Below, piece by piece: positions 50,800 through 58,618 of a stretch of DNA of 64,000 nucleotides. Where the stretch lies: the NCBI GenBank assembly GCA_963921345.3, contig CAWUFE020000007.1:2604001-2668000 (forward strand), written 5' to 3'. A model generated the notes under the pieces. The model searched no databases, was not told the origin of the DNA, and saw only the letters and a list, made by a program, of their open reading frames with translations. The position numbers and the translations under genes are program-made. Each line of letters starts with the position of its first letter. The first letter of the stretch is position 1. This DNA comes from Hoeflea_A sp963921345 (GTDB lineage: Bacteria; Pseudomonadota; Alphaproteobacteria; Rhizobiales; Rhizobiaceae).

Positions 50800-52083
50800 G
50801 TGACCGCAGAAATCGCAATTATGAACAAGTCAGCGGTCGTCTTAGCCGCGGATAGTGCCGTTACAATAGGCAACGGTGGCAACGCAAAGATCTACAACAC
50901 GATTAGCAAGATATTCGACGCCAGCGATCAGCAACCAATAGCGATTATGGTTTTTAACAGCCTCGACTTCATGGGTATGCCAATCGAAGTTGTGATAAAA
51001 GAATACAGAGTGAGACGATCGCAAAAAAAGTACAATACTCTGAGTGATTTTAAAGAAGATTTTTTAAGTTATTTGTCTACTGAATTCCAATGTTCAGATG
51101 AAGACAATGTAAACAATAGTTATTTGATAATATCCGAGAGCCTGAGGGTTATTCAACGTGAAATCAATATTTATTTGAATGATATTTTTTCATCTGGAAA
51201 AAATTTTCTACCTAGCAAACTTAATGTAATAGCTCAGAAAATATTGAACAAGGAAATTGATGCCCTAAAGAAGATTAAATTTTCTGAAGGCTTTAGTAGA
51301 AAGGCGCTTGATCCGGTTCACGATGCAGCTGTTGAGGCTTTCGCGCCCAGAATACTGCCACTAAAAATAACCAAGACAACAATGAAAAAGCTCAAGCAAT
51401 ACGTAGGATATTCGATTGCGAAAGCAAAGCTATCATCAGCAAAGATGGGTATCGTATTTGCGGGCTATGGGAGTGACGAATATTGCCCTTCGTTATTTCA
51501 CGTCGAAACGGACGGAATTATCGATGGGAAATTGAAGAAGGTGGAGGTCGAGTGTATCGACATTGGGCGGGACGGATCGCCAGCGGAGATAAGGGGATTC
51601 GCTCAGGATGATATGGTTCAGAGTTTTGTGAACGGGGCGGATCCAGATTTTCGCCAATATGTTGCCATACAACTTCGGGCGGCGATCGAGGCGTCTGCTA
51701 AGATGGTGATCGCGCCATTTCTGGAGGATGACGTCAAAACGCGGGCCTTTATCGCCGGCCTAGCGCAAAACTTCGATAGCCTTGCAGAAACACACTCGCA
51801 GAAGGCCGACGAATTTGTGAAAAAGAGTTTCACGAAACAGGTGGAAGATATGGTTCGCTATATGCCCCAGCAGGAGTTGGCAACATTGGCCGAGTCGCTT
51901 ATTGAAATCACTTCTCTGAAACGCACGGTAACCAAGGAACGCGAAACGGTCGGTGGGGACGTTGACGTGGCCGTCATAACGAAAGCCGAAGGGTTGGTGT
52001 GGGTTAAACGAAAGCACTATTTCCCACCTGAGCTGAACACTCGGTACTTCAACCGACAACATCGAAGGGGTAGCCTGAAATGA
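50800..52083 (+). CDS. HslV/20S-proteasome-like Ntn-hydrolase, stand-alone
   Basis: 427 residues from GTG. After Met removal Thr becomes N-terminal: TAEIAIMNKSAVVLAADSA aligns with the start of proteasome beta subunits and HslV (Thr1, Asp17 at AAD, basic residue near position 33-36 in NTISKIF). Residues ~1-230 would form the Ntn-hydrolase fold, with a helical C-terminal region. No ATPase partner (HslU/Mpa) is adjacent. AT-rich. It is downstream of cI in the same direction, as rexA is in lambda, and ends overlapping a small gene (ATGA). Lysogen-expressed protease or amidase is inferred. Confidence 0.65.
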   Translation: MTAEIAIMNKSAVVLAADSAVTIGNGGNAKIYNTISKIFDASDQQPIAIMVFNSLDFMGMPIEVVIKEYRVRRSQKKYNTLSDFKEDFLSYLSTEFQCSDEDNVNNSYLIISESLRVIQREINIYLNDIFSSGKNFLPSKLNVIAQKILNKEIDALKKIKFSEGFSRKALDPVHDAAVEAFAPRILPLKITKTTMKKLKQYVGYSIAKAKLSSAKMGIVFAGYGSDEYCPSLFHVETDGIIDGKLKKVEVECIDIGRDGSPAEIRGFAQDDMVQSFVNGADPDFRQYVAIQLRAAIEASAKMVIAPFLEDDVKTRAFIAGLAQNFDSLAETHSQKADEFVKKSFTKQVEDMVRYMPQQELATLAESLIEITSLKRTVTKERETVGGDVDVAVITKAEGLVWVKRKHYFPPELNTRYFNRQHRRGSLK

Positions 52084-52262
52084 CCAATGCTAAGTGGAAG
52101 AACGCGGTGCCAGATGGTCGGCCTTGGATTGTGCCACCTGCTCAGAGAGCCAAGTCAACGGAAGTCGTTGCAAAGGAGGATGTCAAAGAGACATCTGAAA
52201 AGCACGAGTCCGCTTTTTCCAAAAGGGTGTCAGAGCTTACCAAAGAGATGTCTTCAGGCTGA
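52080..52262 (+). CDS. Small partner protein of the Ntn-hydrolase operon
   Basis: 60 residues, coupled to the hydrolase gene by ATGA overlap. Starts MTNAKWKNAVPDGRPWIVPP, then a charged helical tail (EDVKETSEKHESAFSKRVSE). No TM or known domain. Could be a substrate, inhibitor or adaptor of the hydrolase. Confidence 0.55.
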   Translation: MTNAKWKNAVPDGRPWIVPPAQRAKSTEVVAKEDVKETSEKHESAFSKRVSELTKEMSSG

Positions 52263-52388
52263 GCCCGTCGGGCTTTTCAGTAACTCGTCGGCCATGCGGA
52301 GATTATCCTTTCAAAAAGGCCGAAAACACTTCGCTGCCCCTTACTCCGCGCCCGGCATACAAATTGCGTGAGTGTGAGCATTTCATAT

Positions 52389-52413
52389 AAGGCACCTTCC
52401 GGGTGCCTTTTTT
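52389..52413 (+). terminator. Rho-independent terminator
   Basis: AAGGCACC-TTCCG-GGTGCCTT followed by a T6 run. Lies 125 bases downstream of the small partner gene and closes the cI/Ntn-hydrolase transcript. Confidence 0.85.
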
Positions 52414-52539
52414 GATGATTTTTTAACTGCCCCGATAAAGCCCTCCTGGACACTCTACCATCCACGGAATTCCGCATTGAGATGGTCCAGCCGAGACTAT
52501 TTTTCAGGGTCTCGCGGAATAGTAGGCCTAAGATAATTT

Positions 52540-52588
52540 TTGCCATTAGGCAATTTTTGATGTTGCAATAAACATTGCCATGTGGCAA
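52540..52588. promoter_or_regulatory. Two repressor operators before the early operon
   Basis: TTGCCATTAGGCAA (52540-52553) and TTGCCATGTGGCAA (52575-52588), the same palindrome as between cro-like and cI-like genes. Spaced 35 bases, just upstream of the first early gene, marking the repressed early promoter. The rest of the 354-bp gap from 52263 holds the terminator and no other gene. Confidence 0.85.
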
Positions 52589-52616
52589 CTTGCCTCCCAT
52601 CAATGGAGGCAGCCCG

Positions 52617-52730
52617 ATGTTCTCATGCACGCACGATCCCGACGAATTCCCGGTCTGCATTGGCGGTACCGCCGGTGAGCTGATCGCGGGGGCGACCAAC
52701 GGGAGGAAACCGCCATGGCAATGTTTCTGA
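52617..52730 (+). CDS. Short first ORF of early operon (37 residues)
   Basis: ATG preceded by TGGAGGCAGCCCG, directly after the operators. Product MFSCTHDPDEFPVCIGGTAG... ends overlapping the next gene by 16 bases. No domain; may be a leader that couples translation. Confidence 0.45.
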   Translation: MFSCTHDPDEFPVCIGGTAGELIAGATNGRKPPWQCF

Positions 52731-52942
52731 TCACCAAGGACATCCTGATCGGCCGCTGCGTTGGCGACGACGATCAGGGCTGGCGTTTCCTGCCGAACAC
52801 CACGTCGCACAAGCCCAGCCGCAAGGCATGGCCGTCGGCGGTTCAGTGCATCCCGAAATGGGCCTTCGATCTTTCCGACGATCTGCTGACGGCCGAGGAA
52901 TGGGCTGACCTGCTCAAGGCCAACCGAAAGGATGCGGCGTGA
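52715..52942 (+). CDS. Unknown early protein
   Basis: 75 residues; GGGAGGAAACCGCC precedes the ATG. Sequence MAMFLITKDILIGRCVGDDD and FDLSDDLLTAEEWADLLKAN suggests a small mixed alpha/beta protein. Its stop overlaps the next GTG. Confidence 0.55.
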   Translation: MAMFLITKDILIGRCVGDDDQGWRFLPNTTSHKPSRKAWPSAVQCIPKWAFDLSDDLLTAEEWADLLKANRKDAA

Positions 52943-52995
52943 GCGCGCGCCCCTACGACCGGCGCGTGGCCGAACATGCCGAGATGACGGTCGCC
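52939..52995 (+). pseudogene. 5' remnant of an early gene
   Basis: The frame opens with GTG overlapping the preceding stop: MSARPYDRRVAEHAEMTVA. Operon-like coupling is good, but the continuation runs antisense through the SLATT-like gene and is not protein-like. Probably the start of an early gene cut off when the SLATT cassette was inserted. Confidence 0.35.
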
Positions 52996-53676
52996 TTAGC
53001 TTCCGTCACCGGAAGATGCGCCTTTCTTCCAGCCGAATTCAACACCGTTGAATGGCAAAACATGTCTGAAGAGCGAATGGTACCAGCGTATTTCCAGCAA
53101 ACGCTCTCCATTACCCTCGAGGCTTTCTTTCGCCGCATTGTAACTGATGGCATCAAGGGCACGTTTTTGCGGCGGCTCCTCGCTGTAGAGAATACAGAGC
53201 CGCCCATTGATGCTTCTGGCCAGCTGTTCCGACCACTCTTCGGTTTCAATCTCACTCATGAGCTCGTAATACCGTCGACGCAAGTATCCGTGGGCTCTGG
53301 CCTTGTCACCCGGAGCAAACACCAGGTCAGCGGCACCTGCCAATGCCGCGAGCGCGGCGAGAAATGCACTAGTCATGTTATGACTCGCTGCGATCTGCGT
53401 GACAGCACCCGTGCCAGCCGCAACGACCACAAACATGTTCCAGCGGTGCAGACCGCCAAGCCAGCCTTCAGCGGCCCCGTGGTACAAGGCATTGCGAAGG
53501 ATATTTACGCGAAGGTCCTGGATAGGCTTTTCGCTGTCGCTCACGGCGGCTTTACTCCTGGCCCCTTCCTGATCGGCACATCCCCGATAGGCTTCGGTGA
53601 TGGTGTTGGGCGTGGCGGCGGTGGAGGCTTTGGAGGTGGTGTCGGTCGCGGCGGTGGTTTCTGTGCTGCTTCCCAT
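52996..53676 (-). CDS. SLATT-like membrane protein
   Basis: 226 residues. After a Thr/Ala-rich start comes RVNILRNALYHGAAEGWLGGLHRWNMFVVVAAGTGAV, a TM pair (…MTSAFLAALAALAGAADLVF), and APGDKARAHGYLRRRYYELMSEIE; this order fits the SLATT domain, a two-TM module predicted to be a pore-forming effector in conflict systems. It is transcribed against the early operon, so lysogenic expression is likely. GGGAG precedes the ATG. Confidence 0.65.
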   Translation of the reverse strand: MGSSTETTAATDTTSKASTAATPNTITEAYRGCADQEGARSKAAVSDSEKPIQDLRVNILRNALYHGAAEGWLGGLHRWNMFVVVAAGTGAVTQIAASHNMTSAFLAALAALAGAADLVFAPGDKARAHGYLRRRYYELMSEIETEEWSEQLARSINGRLCILYSEEPPQKRALDAISYNAAKESLEGNGERLLEIRWYHSLFRHVLPFNGVEFGWKKGASSGDGS

Positions 53677-53690
53677 GGTGCTTCTCCCAT
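53541..53690 (-). CDS. Proline-rich small ORF overlapping the SLATT-like gene
   Basis: 49 residues (MGEAPWEAAQKPPPRPTPPP, then KPIGDVPIRKGPGVKPP). Starts 14 bases before the SLATT ATG in a different frame and has its own AAGGAG ribosome site. About 135 bases would be dual coding. May be an accessory of the SLATT protein or a chance frame. Confidence 0.35.
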   Translation of the reverse strand: MGEAPWEAAQKPPPRPTPPPKPPPPPRPTPSPKPIGDVPIRKGPGVKPP

Positions 53691-53822
53691 TTTGGCGTTC
53701 TCCTTGTTGGTCTCAACTCGTGAAGGGGAGCGTCGTGCTGGCCCGCTGCAACGGGTCAGCACACTTTGCCGCATCATAGGCATCACCCGGAGTCCGAACA
53801 ACCTTTACGAGAGGGCAGCGTG

Positions 53823-54626
53823 ATGACAGCCCTTCCTTCCATCAGCCTGATCGACCTGATGGCTACCCTTGGCTCCATCCGGTCCCTGATCGACCGCGGC
53901 GCGCTGTTCGTGATCAACCACAGCGCCGGCAAGGACAGCCAGGCCATGACGATCGTCCTGAAACGGATCATCCCGGCGGATCAGCTGCTGGTGATCCACG
54001 CCGATCTCGGACACGTCGAATGGGACGGCGTTCAGGACCATATTCGCAACACCATCGGCGACCTGCCGCTGATCGTCTGCCGCAACGAAAACAAGACGCT
54101 TCTGGAGATGGTGGAGCGGCGCGGCATGTGGCCGAGCCCCGGCCAGCGCCAGTGTACCAGTGACCTGAAGCGAGGTCCGATCGAGCGCGAAATCCGTCGC
54201 TATCTCAAGGCCAATTCTTGCTTCGAAGGTCTTGTGGTCAACTGCATGGGCATCCGTGCGCAGGAGTCGCCGGCAAGGGCCAGGAAGAAGGCGTTCGGCT
54301 TCAACGCGCGCAACAGCGTCGCCGGCCGCGAGTGGTACGACTGGCTGCCGATCTTCGATCTGTCGGAAGCCGAGGTCTTCGAGACCATTGCCGAGGCCGG
54401 CCAGGAGCCGCACTGGGCCTATGGTGTCGGCATGTCCCGCCTGTCATGCGTTTTCTGCATCATGGCGAACCGGCAGGACCTGCGCACCGCCGCCAGACAC
54501 AATCCGGAGCTCTATCGCGAATACGTCCGGCTGGAGCGGCGCATCGGCCACACGCTTTCCATGGACGGTCGTCCCCTCGATGAGGTTGTCGGCATTCCGG
54601 TTGAAGCTGACCGGAGGGCGGCGTGA
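53823..54626 (+). CDS. PAPS reductase / DndC-like PP-loop protein
   Basis: 267 residues from the second Met. PP-loop motif NHSAGKDSQAM near residue 35, then IHADLGHVEWDGV, RQCTSDLKRGPIE and a CxxC-type LSCVFCIMANRQDL. The family reduces or activates sulfur or adenylates; phage members are frequent, with unclear substrate (sulfur metabolism or DNA/tRNA modification). First large gene of the early operon after the SLATT insertion. Confidence 0.8.
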   Translation: MTALPSISLIDLMATLGSIRSLIDRGALFVINHSAGKDSQAMTIVLKRIIPADQLLVIHADLGHVEWDGVQDHIRNTIGDLPLIVCRNENKTLLEMVERRGMWPSPGQRQCTSDLKRGPIEREIRRYLKANSCFEGLVVNCMGIRAQESPARARKKAFGFNARNSVAGREWYDWLPIFDLSEAEVFETIAEAGQEPHWAYGVGMSRLSCVFCIMANRQDLRTAARHNPELYREYVRLERRIGHTLSMDGRPLDEVVGIPVEADRRAA

Positions 54627-54640
54627 TGGACCGCACGATC

Positions 54641-54865
54641 TCAGTCGGTGATTTCGAGACGCCGCTCAATTCGGTCAAGACGGGCCTTGATCGTGGCGCT
54701 TTCGCTATCGCGGGTCAGATCGCTTTGCACAAGTCCCATCAGGTGGGATTTCATCGACCGGATTTCGCCACGCATCTCGGACATCTCGCTATGCATCGCA
54801 CCAACCTCGCTGCGAAGCGCCTTCAATTGTTCAAAGATCAGTTCGTTCGTGACGTTCTCGCTCAT
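54641..54865 (-). CDS. Small coiled-coil protein
   Basis: 74 residues on the opposite strand: NELIFEQLKALRSEVGAMHSEMSEMRGEI is a regular heptad coiled coil, ending RIERRLEITD. Similar small coiled-coil proteins are common in rhizobial phages and often lie antisense. Unknown function. Confidence 0.55.
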   Translation of the reverse strand: MSENVTNELIFEQLKALRSEVGAMHSEMSEMRGEIRSMKSHLMGLVQSDLTRDSESATIKARLDRIERRLEITD

Positions 54866-55038
54866 GGCCGCACCATAGCCGCCATCGGCGATGCAAGCAA
54901 TTGTTTGCCCTCACACATCTCGAATCCGCCCGAGGGTCCTCCCCCTTCTGACCGCGGCGGGCCGGCCGGCCTGTCTTTATCCCAATCCTCCCAGGACAGG
55001 TCGGCCGCACTTTCAACCCAGGAACCAATGGCCCCGGC

Positions 55039-55092
55039 ATGACCGACACATCCCATCACCTTGAGGTCGGCGACGAGGACGCGGGCGCATGA
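55039..55092 (+). CDS. 17-residue mini-ORF coupled to the next gene
   Basis: MTDTSHHLEVGDEDAGA with stop overlapping the following ATG (ATGA). No ribosome site is obvious. The rest of the stretch 54866-55038 shows nothing recognisable. Confidence 0.25.
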   Translation: MTDTSHHLEVGDEDAGA

Positions 55093-55304
55093 GATACGCA
55101 GAGACCCGCGGCCTCTATGTCGGCGTTCCCATGACAATCCAGGGCATCATCGACCATTCCGGTGAGGTAGCGGCGGTGCGCGTGGTCGGCACCGACGACG
55201 GCGAGGCCGACTCGTGGGGCTACAGCGACAAGCAGATCGCCCAGTTTGCCGAAATTCTGAAAGCCGCGGATTCATTTGAAAGGACCGACAATGGGCCAGC
55301 CTGA
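55089..55304 (+). CDS. Unknown early protein
   Basis: 71 residues: GVPMTIQGIIDHSGEVAAVRVVGTDDGEADSWGYSDKQI, a small beta-barrel-like domain with acidic loops. Overlaps the next gene by 14 bases. Not recognised. Confidence 0.5.
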   Translation: MRYAETRGLYVGVPMTIQGIIDHSGEVAAVRVVGTDDGEADSWGYSDKQIAQFAEILKAADSFERTDNGPA

Positions 55305-56028
55305 CAGCATATCGACAGCAGACCGCCTGAGCGCCGCCGAGAGAAAGATCGACGTGCTGCAGGGCCAGGTTCTGCGGGCGGGCGGCGAAGCGGCCGTCTG
55401 CCATGCCGCCATCATCGATCTCAAAGCATGCTTGATGGAGCGGGCATCCGATTTTGGCAAGGCGCTTCAGGCGGCGCTTTGCCAAATCGATCAGGAAATC
55501 GAGCAACGCAAGCAGGGCGGCAATGATGAGGCATGGGCTGACTTGCAGGCCGTCTCGGACGTCGGTCACGCGGCCCTGCGCAAGGCCAGTCGGGCCAACC
55601 GCTGCGTCAAGGGCGCGATCGCCGCCCTGGCTCTCGCCAATGCGGCGCGCGACCGCGGCGACCTGGATGAAGCCGAACAGCAGGACGACTGTGTGCGGCA
55701 ATGGCGCGCCATGATGCTTGCAGAGAATGCAGGCGCGCCGGCCCACAAGGAAAAGGACAGCCGCATGACATTGAACCTGCAAGACGAAACCCTGCTGCTG
55801 GCGACCTTCGAGACCACCGGCGATATCGCGGCGCTGATCGACGGTTACTGCGGGGATCAGGACCTTGCGGTCCATGCCGAAATCGACGGGCGTCGGATCA
55901 GGCTCGAACGGGCCGCGATCGTCCGGCAAAGGCAACCGGACGGAGCACAGGTCGCGATACTTGTGTTGAGCGGAGAGGCTGATCGAGGCCATCCAGGCGA
56001 TCGCGAAATTGCTCGGACCACGCCATGA
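55291..56028 (+). CDS. Unknown early protein, helical
   Basis: 245 residues from the ATG preceded by AAAGGA. Mostly helical N-terminal two thirds (ADRLSAAERKIDVLQGQVLR, CQIDQEIEQRKQGGNDEAWA); the last ~90 residues from MTLNLQDETLLLATFETTGD look like a separate small alpha/beta domain that might be an independent internal start. Not recognised. Confidence 0.5.
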   Translation: MGQPDSISTADRLSAAERKIDVLQGQVLRAGGEAAVCHAAIIDLKACLMERASDFGKALQAALCQIDQEIEQRKQGGNDEAWADLQAVSDVGHAALRKASRANRCVKGAIAALALANAARDRGDLDEAEQQDDCVRQWRAMMLAENAGAPAHKEKDSRMTLNLQDETLLLATFETTGDIAALIDGYCGDQDLAVHAEIDGRRIRLERAAIVRQRQPDGAQVAILVLSGEADRGHPGDREIARTTP

Positions 56029-56047
56029 ACCACCGCCGGAGAGCGCC

Positions 56048-56260
56048 ATGTCCGTCTACATGAACATCCACAATGTCGTCAGTATCAGCCTGGCAACGCG
56101 CAGCCGCAAAAACGGCAACAGCCGCATGATCCGTATCGTGGCAACGGACCATAAGGGCCAGTTCGTCGAGCACGAATTCCGCTTGTTCGGAAAGACCGAT
56201 CATCTGGAAGCGCTGCCCAAGGCACCCAATTTCGAGGACTGCGACAACCCCGATGATTAA
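56048..56260 (+). CDS. Small early protein, unknown
   Basis: 70 residues: MSVYMNIHNVVSISLATRSR, RIVATDHKGQFVEHEFRLFG, a beta-rich domain resembling small phage proteins found beside recombination genes. Ends overlapping a 24-codon membrane ORF. Confidence 0.55.
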   Translation: MSVYMNIHNVVSISLATRSRKNGNSRMIRIVATDHKGQFVEHEFRLFGKTDHLEALPKAPNFEDCDNPDD

Positions 56261-56327
56261 CCTCAAGGACGCCTGCGCCTTCGCGACCCTCATCCTCATC
56301 ATCACGGCAACACTGGTGACACTATGA
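56253..56327 (+). CDS. 24-residue single-TM peptide
   Basis: MINLKDACAFATLILIITAT then LVTL; starts inside the previous gene's end and its stop overlaps the ERF start (ATGA). Tight coupling at both ends and a perfect hydrophobic helix argue that it is translated. Too short for routine annotation. Confidence 0.45.
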   Translation: MINLKDACAFATLILIITATLVTL

Positions 56328-57163
56328 CCGATCAAGACCAAGACACCACACAAACCCTCGGCGAGGTCGCCAGCACGGTCGTTGCGTCGTCGCTGAACGC
56401 GCTGATCGAGCGGGCGGCACTTGACGCATCAACCCCGATGGAAAAGCTGGAAAGCCTGATCAAGTTGGCGCAGCAGCGTGAGGAAAAGGCAGCCAAGATC
56501 GCGTTCGCTACCGCACTCAGTGCAGCACGGGGCGAACTGCCGCCGATCCTCAAGAACGCCGAAGTCGATTTCGACAACAAGAACTCCAAAGGCAAGACAC
56601 AATACAAGTACGAAACGCTGGCGGGTATCGCCAGGGAAGTTGACCCCATCCTTTCCAGGCACGGCCTGTCGTACCGGTTCTGCACCAGGCAGGCCGATGG
56701 CCGCGTGCAGGTGTCCTGCATTCTGGCCCACTCGTCCGGTTATGAGGAATCCACGTCGCTGGCCGCCGGCATGGACAATTCCGGCAACAAGAACGGCTTT
56801 CAGGCGCTCGGCAGCGCCGTCACCTACCTCGAGCGCTACACGCTCAAGGCCGCACTGGGCATCTCTGTCGAAAAGGACGATGACGGCCAGGCCGCCGGGA
56901 AAGCGGCGGGAGCCGAAACAAAACAGGGTCAGACCAGACAGACCAGCCAGAAAGCGCCGGAATCAAAGCCGGTGGACAACGAATTCACCCAGGCGCTCGC
57001 CGCCGCCAAGACCCCCGATGACATCAACGCCTTGCTCGGGAAGGCCAAGGAAGGCGGCAAGGACATGTCCAAGGCGCTTGTCGCAAGGGCCAGGGAAATG
57101 GGCCTCGCGTTCGACAGGAAAGAACACAAGTACATCATCGAAGGAGACCTGCAGGATGCATGA
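56324..57163 (+). CDS. ERF-family single-strand annealing protein
   Basis: 279 residues with the ERF pattern: SLIKLAQQREEKAAKIAFATALSAARGELPPILKNAEVDFDN, TQYKYETLAGIAREVDPILSRHGLSYRF, GNKNGFQALGSAVTYLERYTLKAALGI. The C-terminal ~90 residues are a separate helical tail. Anneals complementary ssDNA in phage recombination, paired here with an exonuclease. Confidence 0.9.
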   Translation: MTDQDQDTTQTLGEVASTVVASSLNALIERAALDASTPMEKLESLIKLAQQREEKAAKIAFATALSAARGELPPILKNAEVDFDNKNSKGKTQYKYETLAGIAREVDPILSRHGLSYRFCTRQADGRVQVSCILAHSSGYEESTSLAAGMDNSGNKNGFQALGSAVTYLERYTLKAALGISVEKDDDGQAAGKAAGAETKQGQTRQTSQKAPESKPVDNEFTQALAAAKTPDDINALLGKAKEGGKDMSKALVARAREMGLAFDRKEHKYIIEGDLQDA

Positions 57164-57938
57164 CGAAGCCATCATGAAGGCAAGCGCAGCGCCGCCGTGC
57201 CCGGAAGGCGGCAAAGCCGCCGTGGAGAAACCAGCCGCCAAGAAAGCCGATCCGGTAGAGCGCGGCTGGTCGATCGCCACATATGTCTATTTCGATCTGG
57301 AAACCATCCCGACGCAGGACGATGCCTATCGCGACAAGATTGCCGAGACCATCACGCCGCCCGGCAACATCAAGAAGCCGGAAAGCATCGATGCCTGGCT
57401 GATCGAAAACCGTGACGCTGCTGCGCAGGAGAAGATCGACAAGACCAGCTTCGACGGCGGCAGAGGTCATGTCTGCACCATTGCATGGGCGAAAAATGGC
57501 TCCGACATCCATGCCGAACACGCCAAGCGGGTCGAGGACGAGGAAGAGGTTATCCGCGCCTTCTTCGAAGCTCTCGATCCGTTTCATTCGCAGGTTCTGA
57601 CCGGCCACAATATCACCGGCTTCGATGTTCCGTTCCTGCTGAAGCGCGCCGTCAAGCTCGGGATCCCGCTGCCGTCGCCGACAACCCTGCCGCGCGATCC
57701 GAAACCGTGGGACAAGACCGTCTTCGACACCATGACCGCATGGGCCGGCGCACGAGACAGCATCAAGATGAACGATCTGTGCGAAATCCTGAGCATTCCC
57801 GGCAAGGACGGCATGGACGGTTCCATGGTGGCACAGGCGTGGGCCGATGGCCGCCATGAGGAAATCAGGCGCTATTGTTGCGACGACGTGGAGCGCACAC
57901 GCGAAATTCACAAGCGGTTCCTGGCGGCCGGGTTCTGA
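57156..57938 (+). CDS. DnaQ/PolB-like 3'-5' exonuclease
   Basis: 260 residues. Exo motifs: YFDLETIPTQDD (Exo I), TGHNITGFDVPFLL (Exo II) and YCCDDVERTREIH (Exo III, Yx3D). The first 25 residues (MHDEAIMKASAAPPCPEGGK) derive from a palindromic element inserted right after the start. Overlaps ERF by eight bases; together they form a likely recombination pair. Confidence 0.85.
   Translation: MHDEAIMKASAAPPCPEGGKAAVEKPAAKKADPVERGWSIATYVYFDLETIPTQDDAYRDKIAETITPPGNIKKPESIDAWLIENRDAAAQEKIDKTSFDGGRGHVCTIAWAKNGSDIHAEHAKRVEDEEEVIRAFFEALDPFHSQVLTGHNITGFDVPFLLKRAVKLGIPLPSPTTLPRDPKPWDKTVFDTMTAWAGARDSIKMNDLCEILSIPGKDGMDGSMVAQAWADGRHEEIRRYCCDDVERTREIHKRFLAAGF
57178..57224. repeat. Palindromic element copy (exonuclease N-terminus)
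   Basis: AGGCAAGCGCAGCGCCGCCG, TGCCCGGAA, then hairpin GGCGGCAAAGCCGCC. In frame (KASAAPPCPEGGKAAV), a different frame from the copies in rusA and 23601-23654. Confidence 0.85.
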
Positions 57939-58618
57939 TGACCCAGAACACCTCACACGCCGTCATGGCGCAGCGCTCCGAGCCAGCCGATTCCCTCGAC
58001 GACTTTCCAACCCCGCCGTGGTCAACGCGGGCGCTGAAATATCTACTGCCAGCCGGGATAAGCTTCCAGCGCTGCCTCGAGCCCTGTGCCAATCGCGGCT
58101 TCATGGTGCGTCCGTTGGAGGAAATGTTCCGCCGCGTGACGGCCTATGACATCCACGACTATGGCTGCGGTTATCCGGTCAGGGACTTCCTGGCAGAGGA
58201 AGTCGAAAAGACCGACTGGATCATCATGAACCCGCCGTTCCGGCTGGCCGAGCAATTCGCGCTGTGGGCATTGCGTTCAGCGCCGTGGCGCGGCGTCGCG
58301 CTGCTGGCCAGAACGGCGTTCCTGGAAAGTGTCGGGCGGCACGAACGCCTGTTCTTCCCGTACCCGCCGACCGTAATCGGGCAATTCAGCGAGCGCGTGC
58401 CGATGGTCAAGGGACGATGCGACCCGAAAGCATCAACGGCGACGGCCTATTGCTGGATCGTGTGGATCAATGACGCGTCAAATGACCTCACGGAATTCAC
58501 CTGGATCCCGCCCTGCCGTGCCGAGTTGGAAAAGCCGGGCGACTATGATCTTCCACGAGAGGCAAGCGCAGCGCCGTCGTGCCCGGAAGGCGGCAAAGCC
58601 GCCGGAGGCGTGACATGA
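57938..58618 (+). CDS. Phage DNA adenine methyltransferase-like protein
   Basis: 226 residues starting at TGATG overlap. DDFPTPPWSTRALKYLL (a common phage MTase start), RCLEPCANRGFMVRPLEEMF (SAM-binding region) and WIIMNPPFRLAEQF (NPPF catalytic motif of N6-adenine or N4-cytosine MTases). The C-terminal 18 residues come from a palindromic element. May protect phage DNA or alter GANTC-type signalling, but target unknown. Confidence 0.8.
   Translation: MTQNTSHAVMAQRSEPADSLDDFPTPPWSTRALKYLLPAGISFQRCLEPCANRGFMVRPLEEMFRRVTAYDIHDYGCGYPVRDFLAEEVEKTDWIIMNPPFRLAEQFALWALRSAPWRGVALLARTAFLESVGRHERLFFPYPPTVIGQFSERVPMVKGRCDPKASTATAYCWIVWINDASNDLTEFTWIPPCRAELEKPGDYDLPREASAAPSCPEGGKAAGGVT
58560..58610. repeat. 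Palindromic element copy (MTase C-terminus)
   Basis: AGGCAAGCGCAGCGCCGTCG, TGCCCGGAA and hairpin GGCGGCAAAGCCGCC, then GGAGGC. Supplies the last codons of the MTase (EASAAPSCPEGGKAAGG). Confidence 0.85.

Noticed and set aside
52939..53823. 294-codon plus-strand frame as one early gene
   Set aside because: Only the first ~19 codons look coding; the rest is antisense to the SLATT-like gene.
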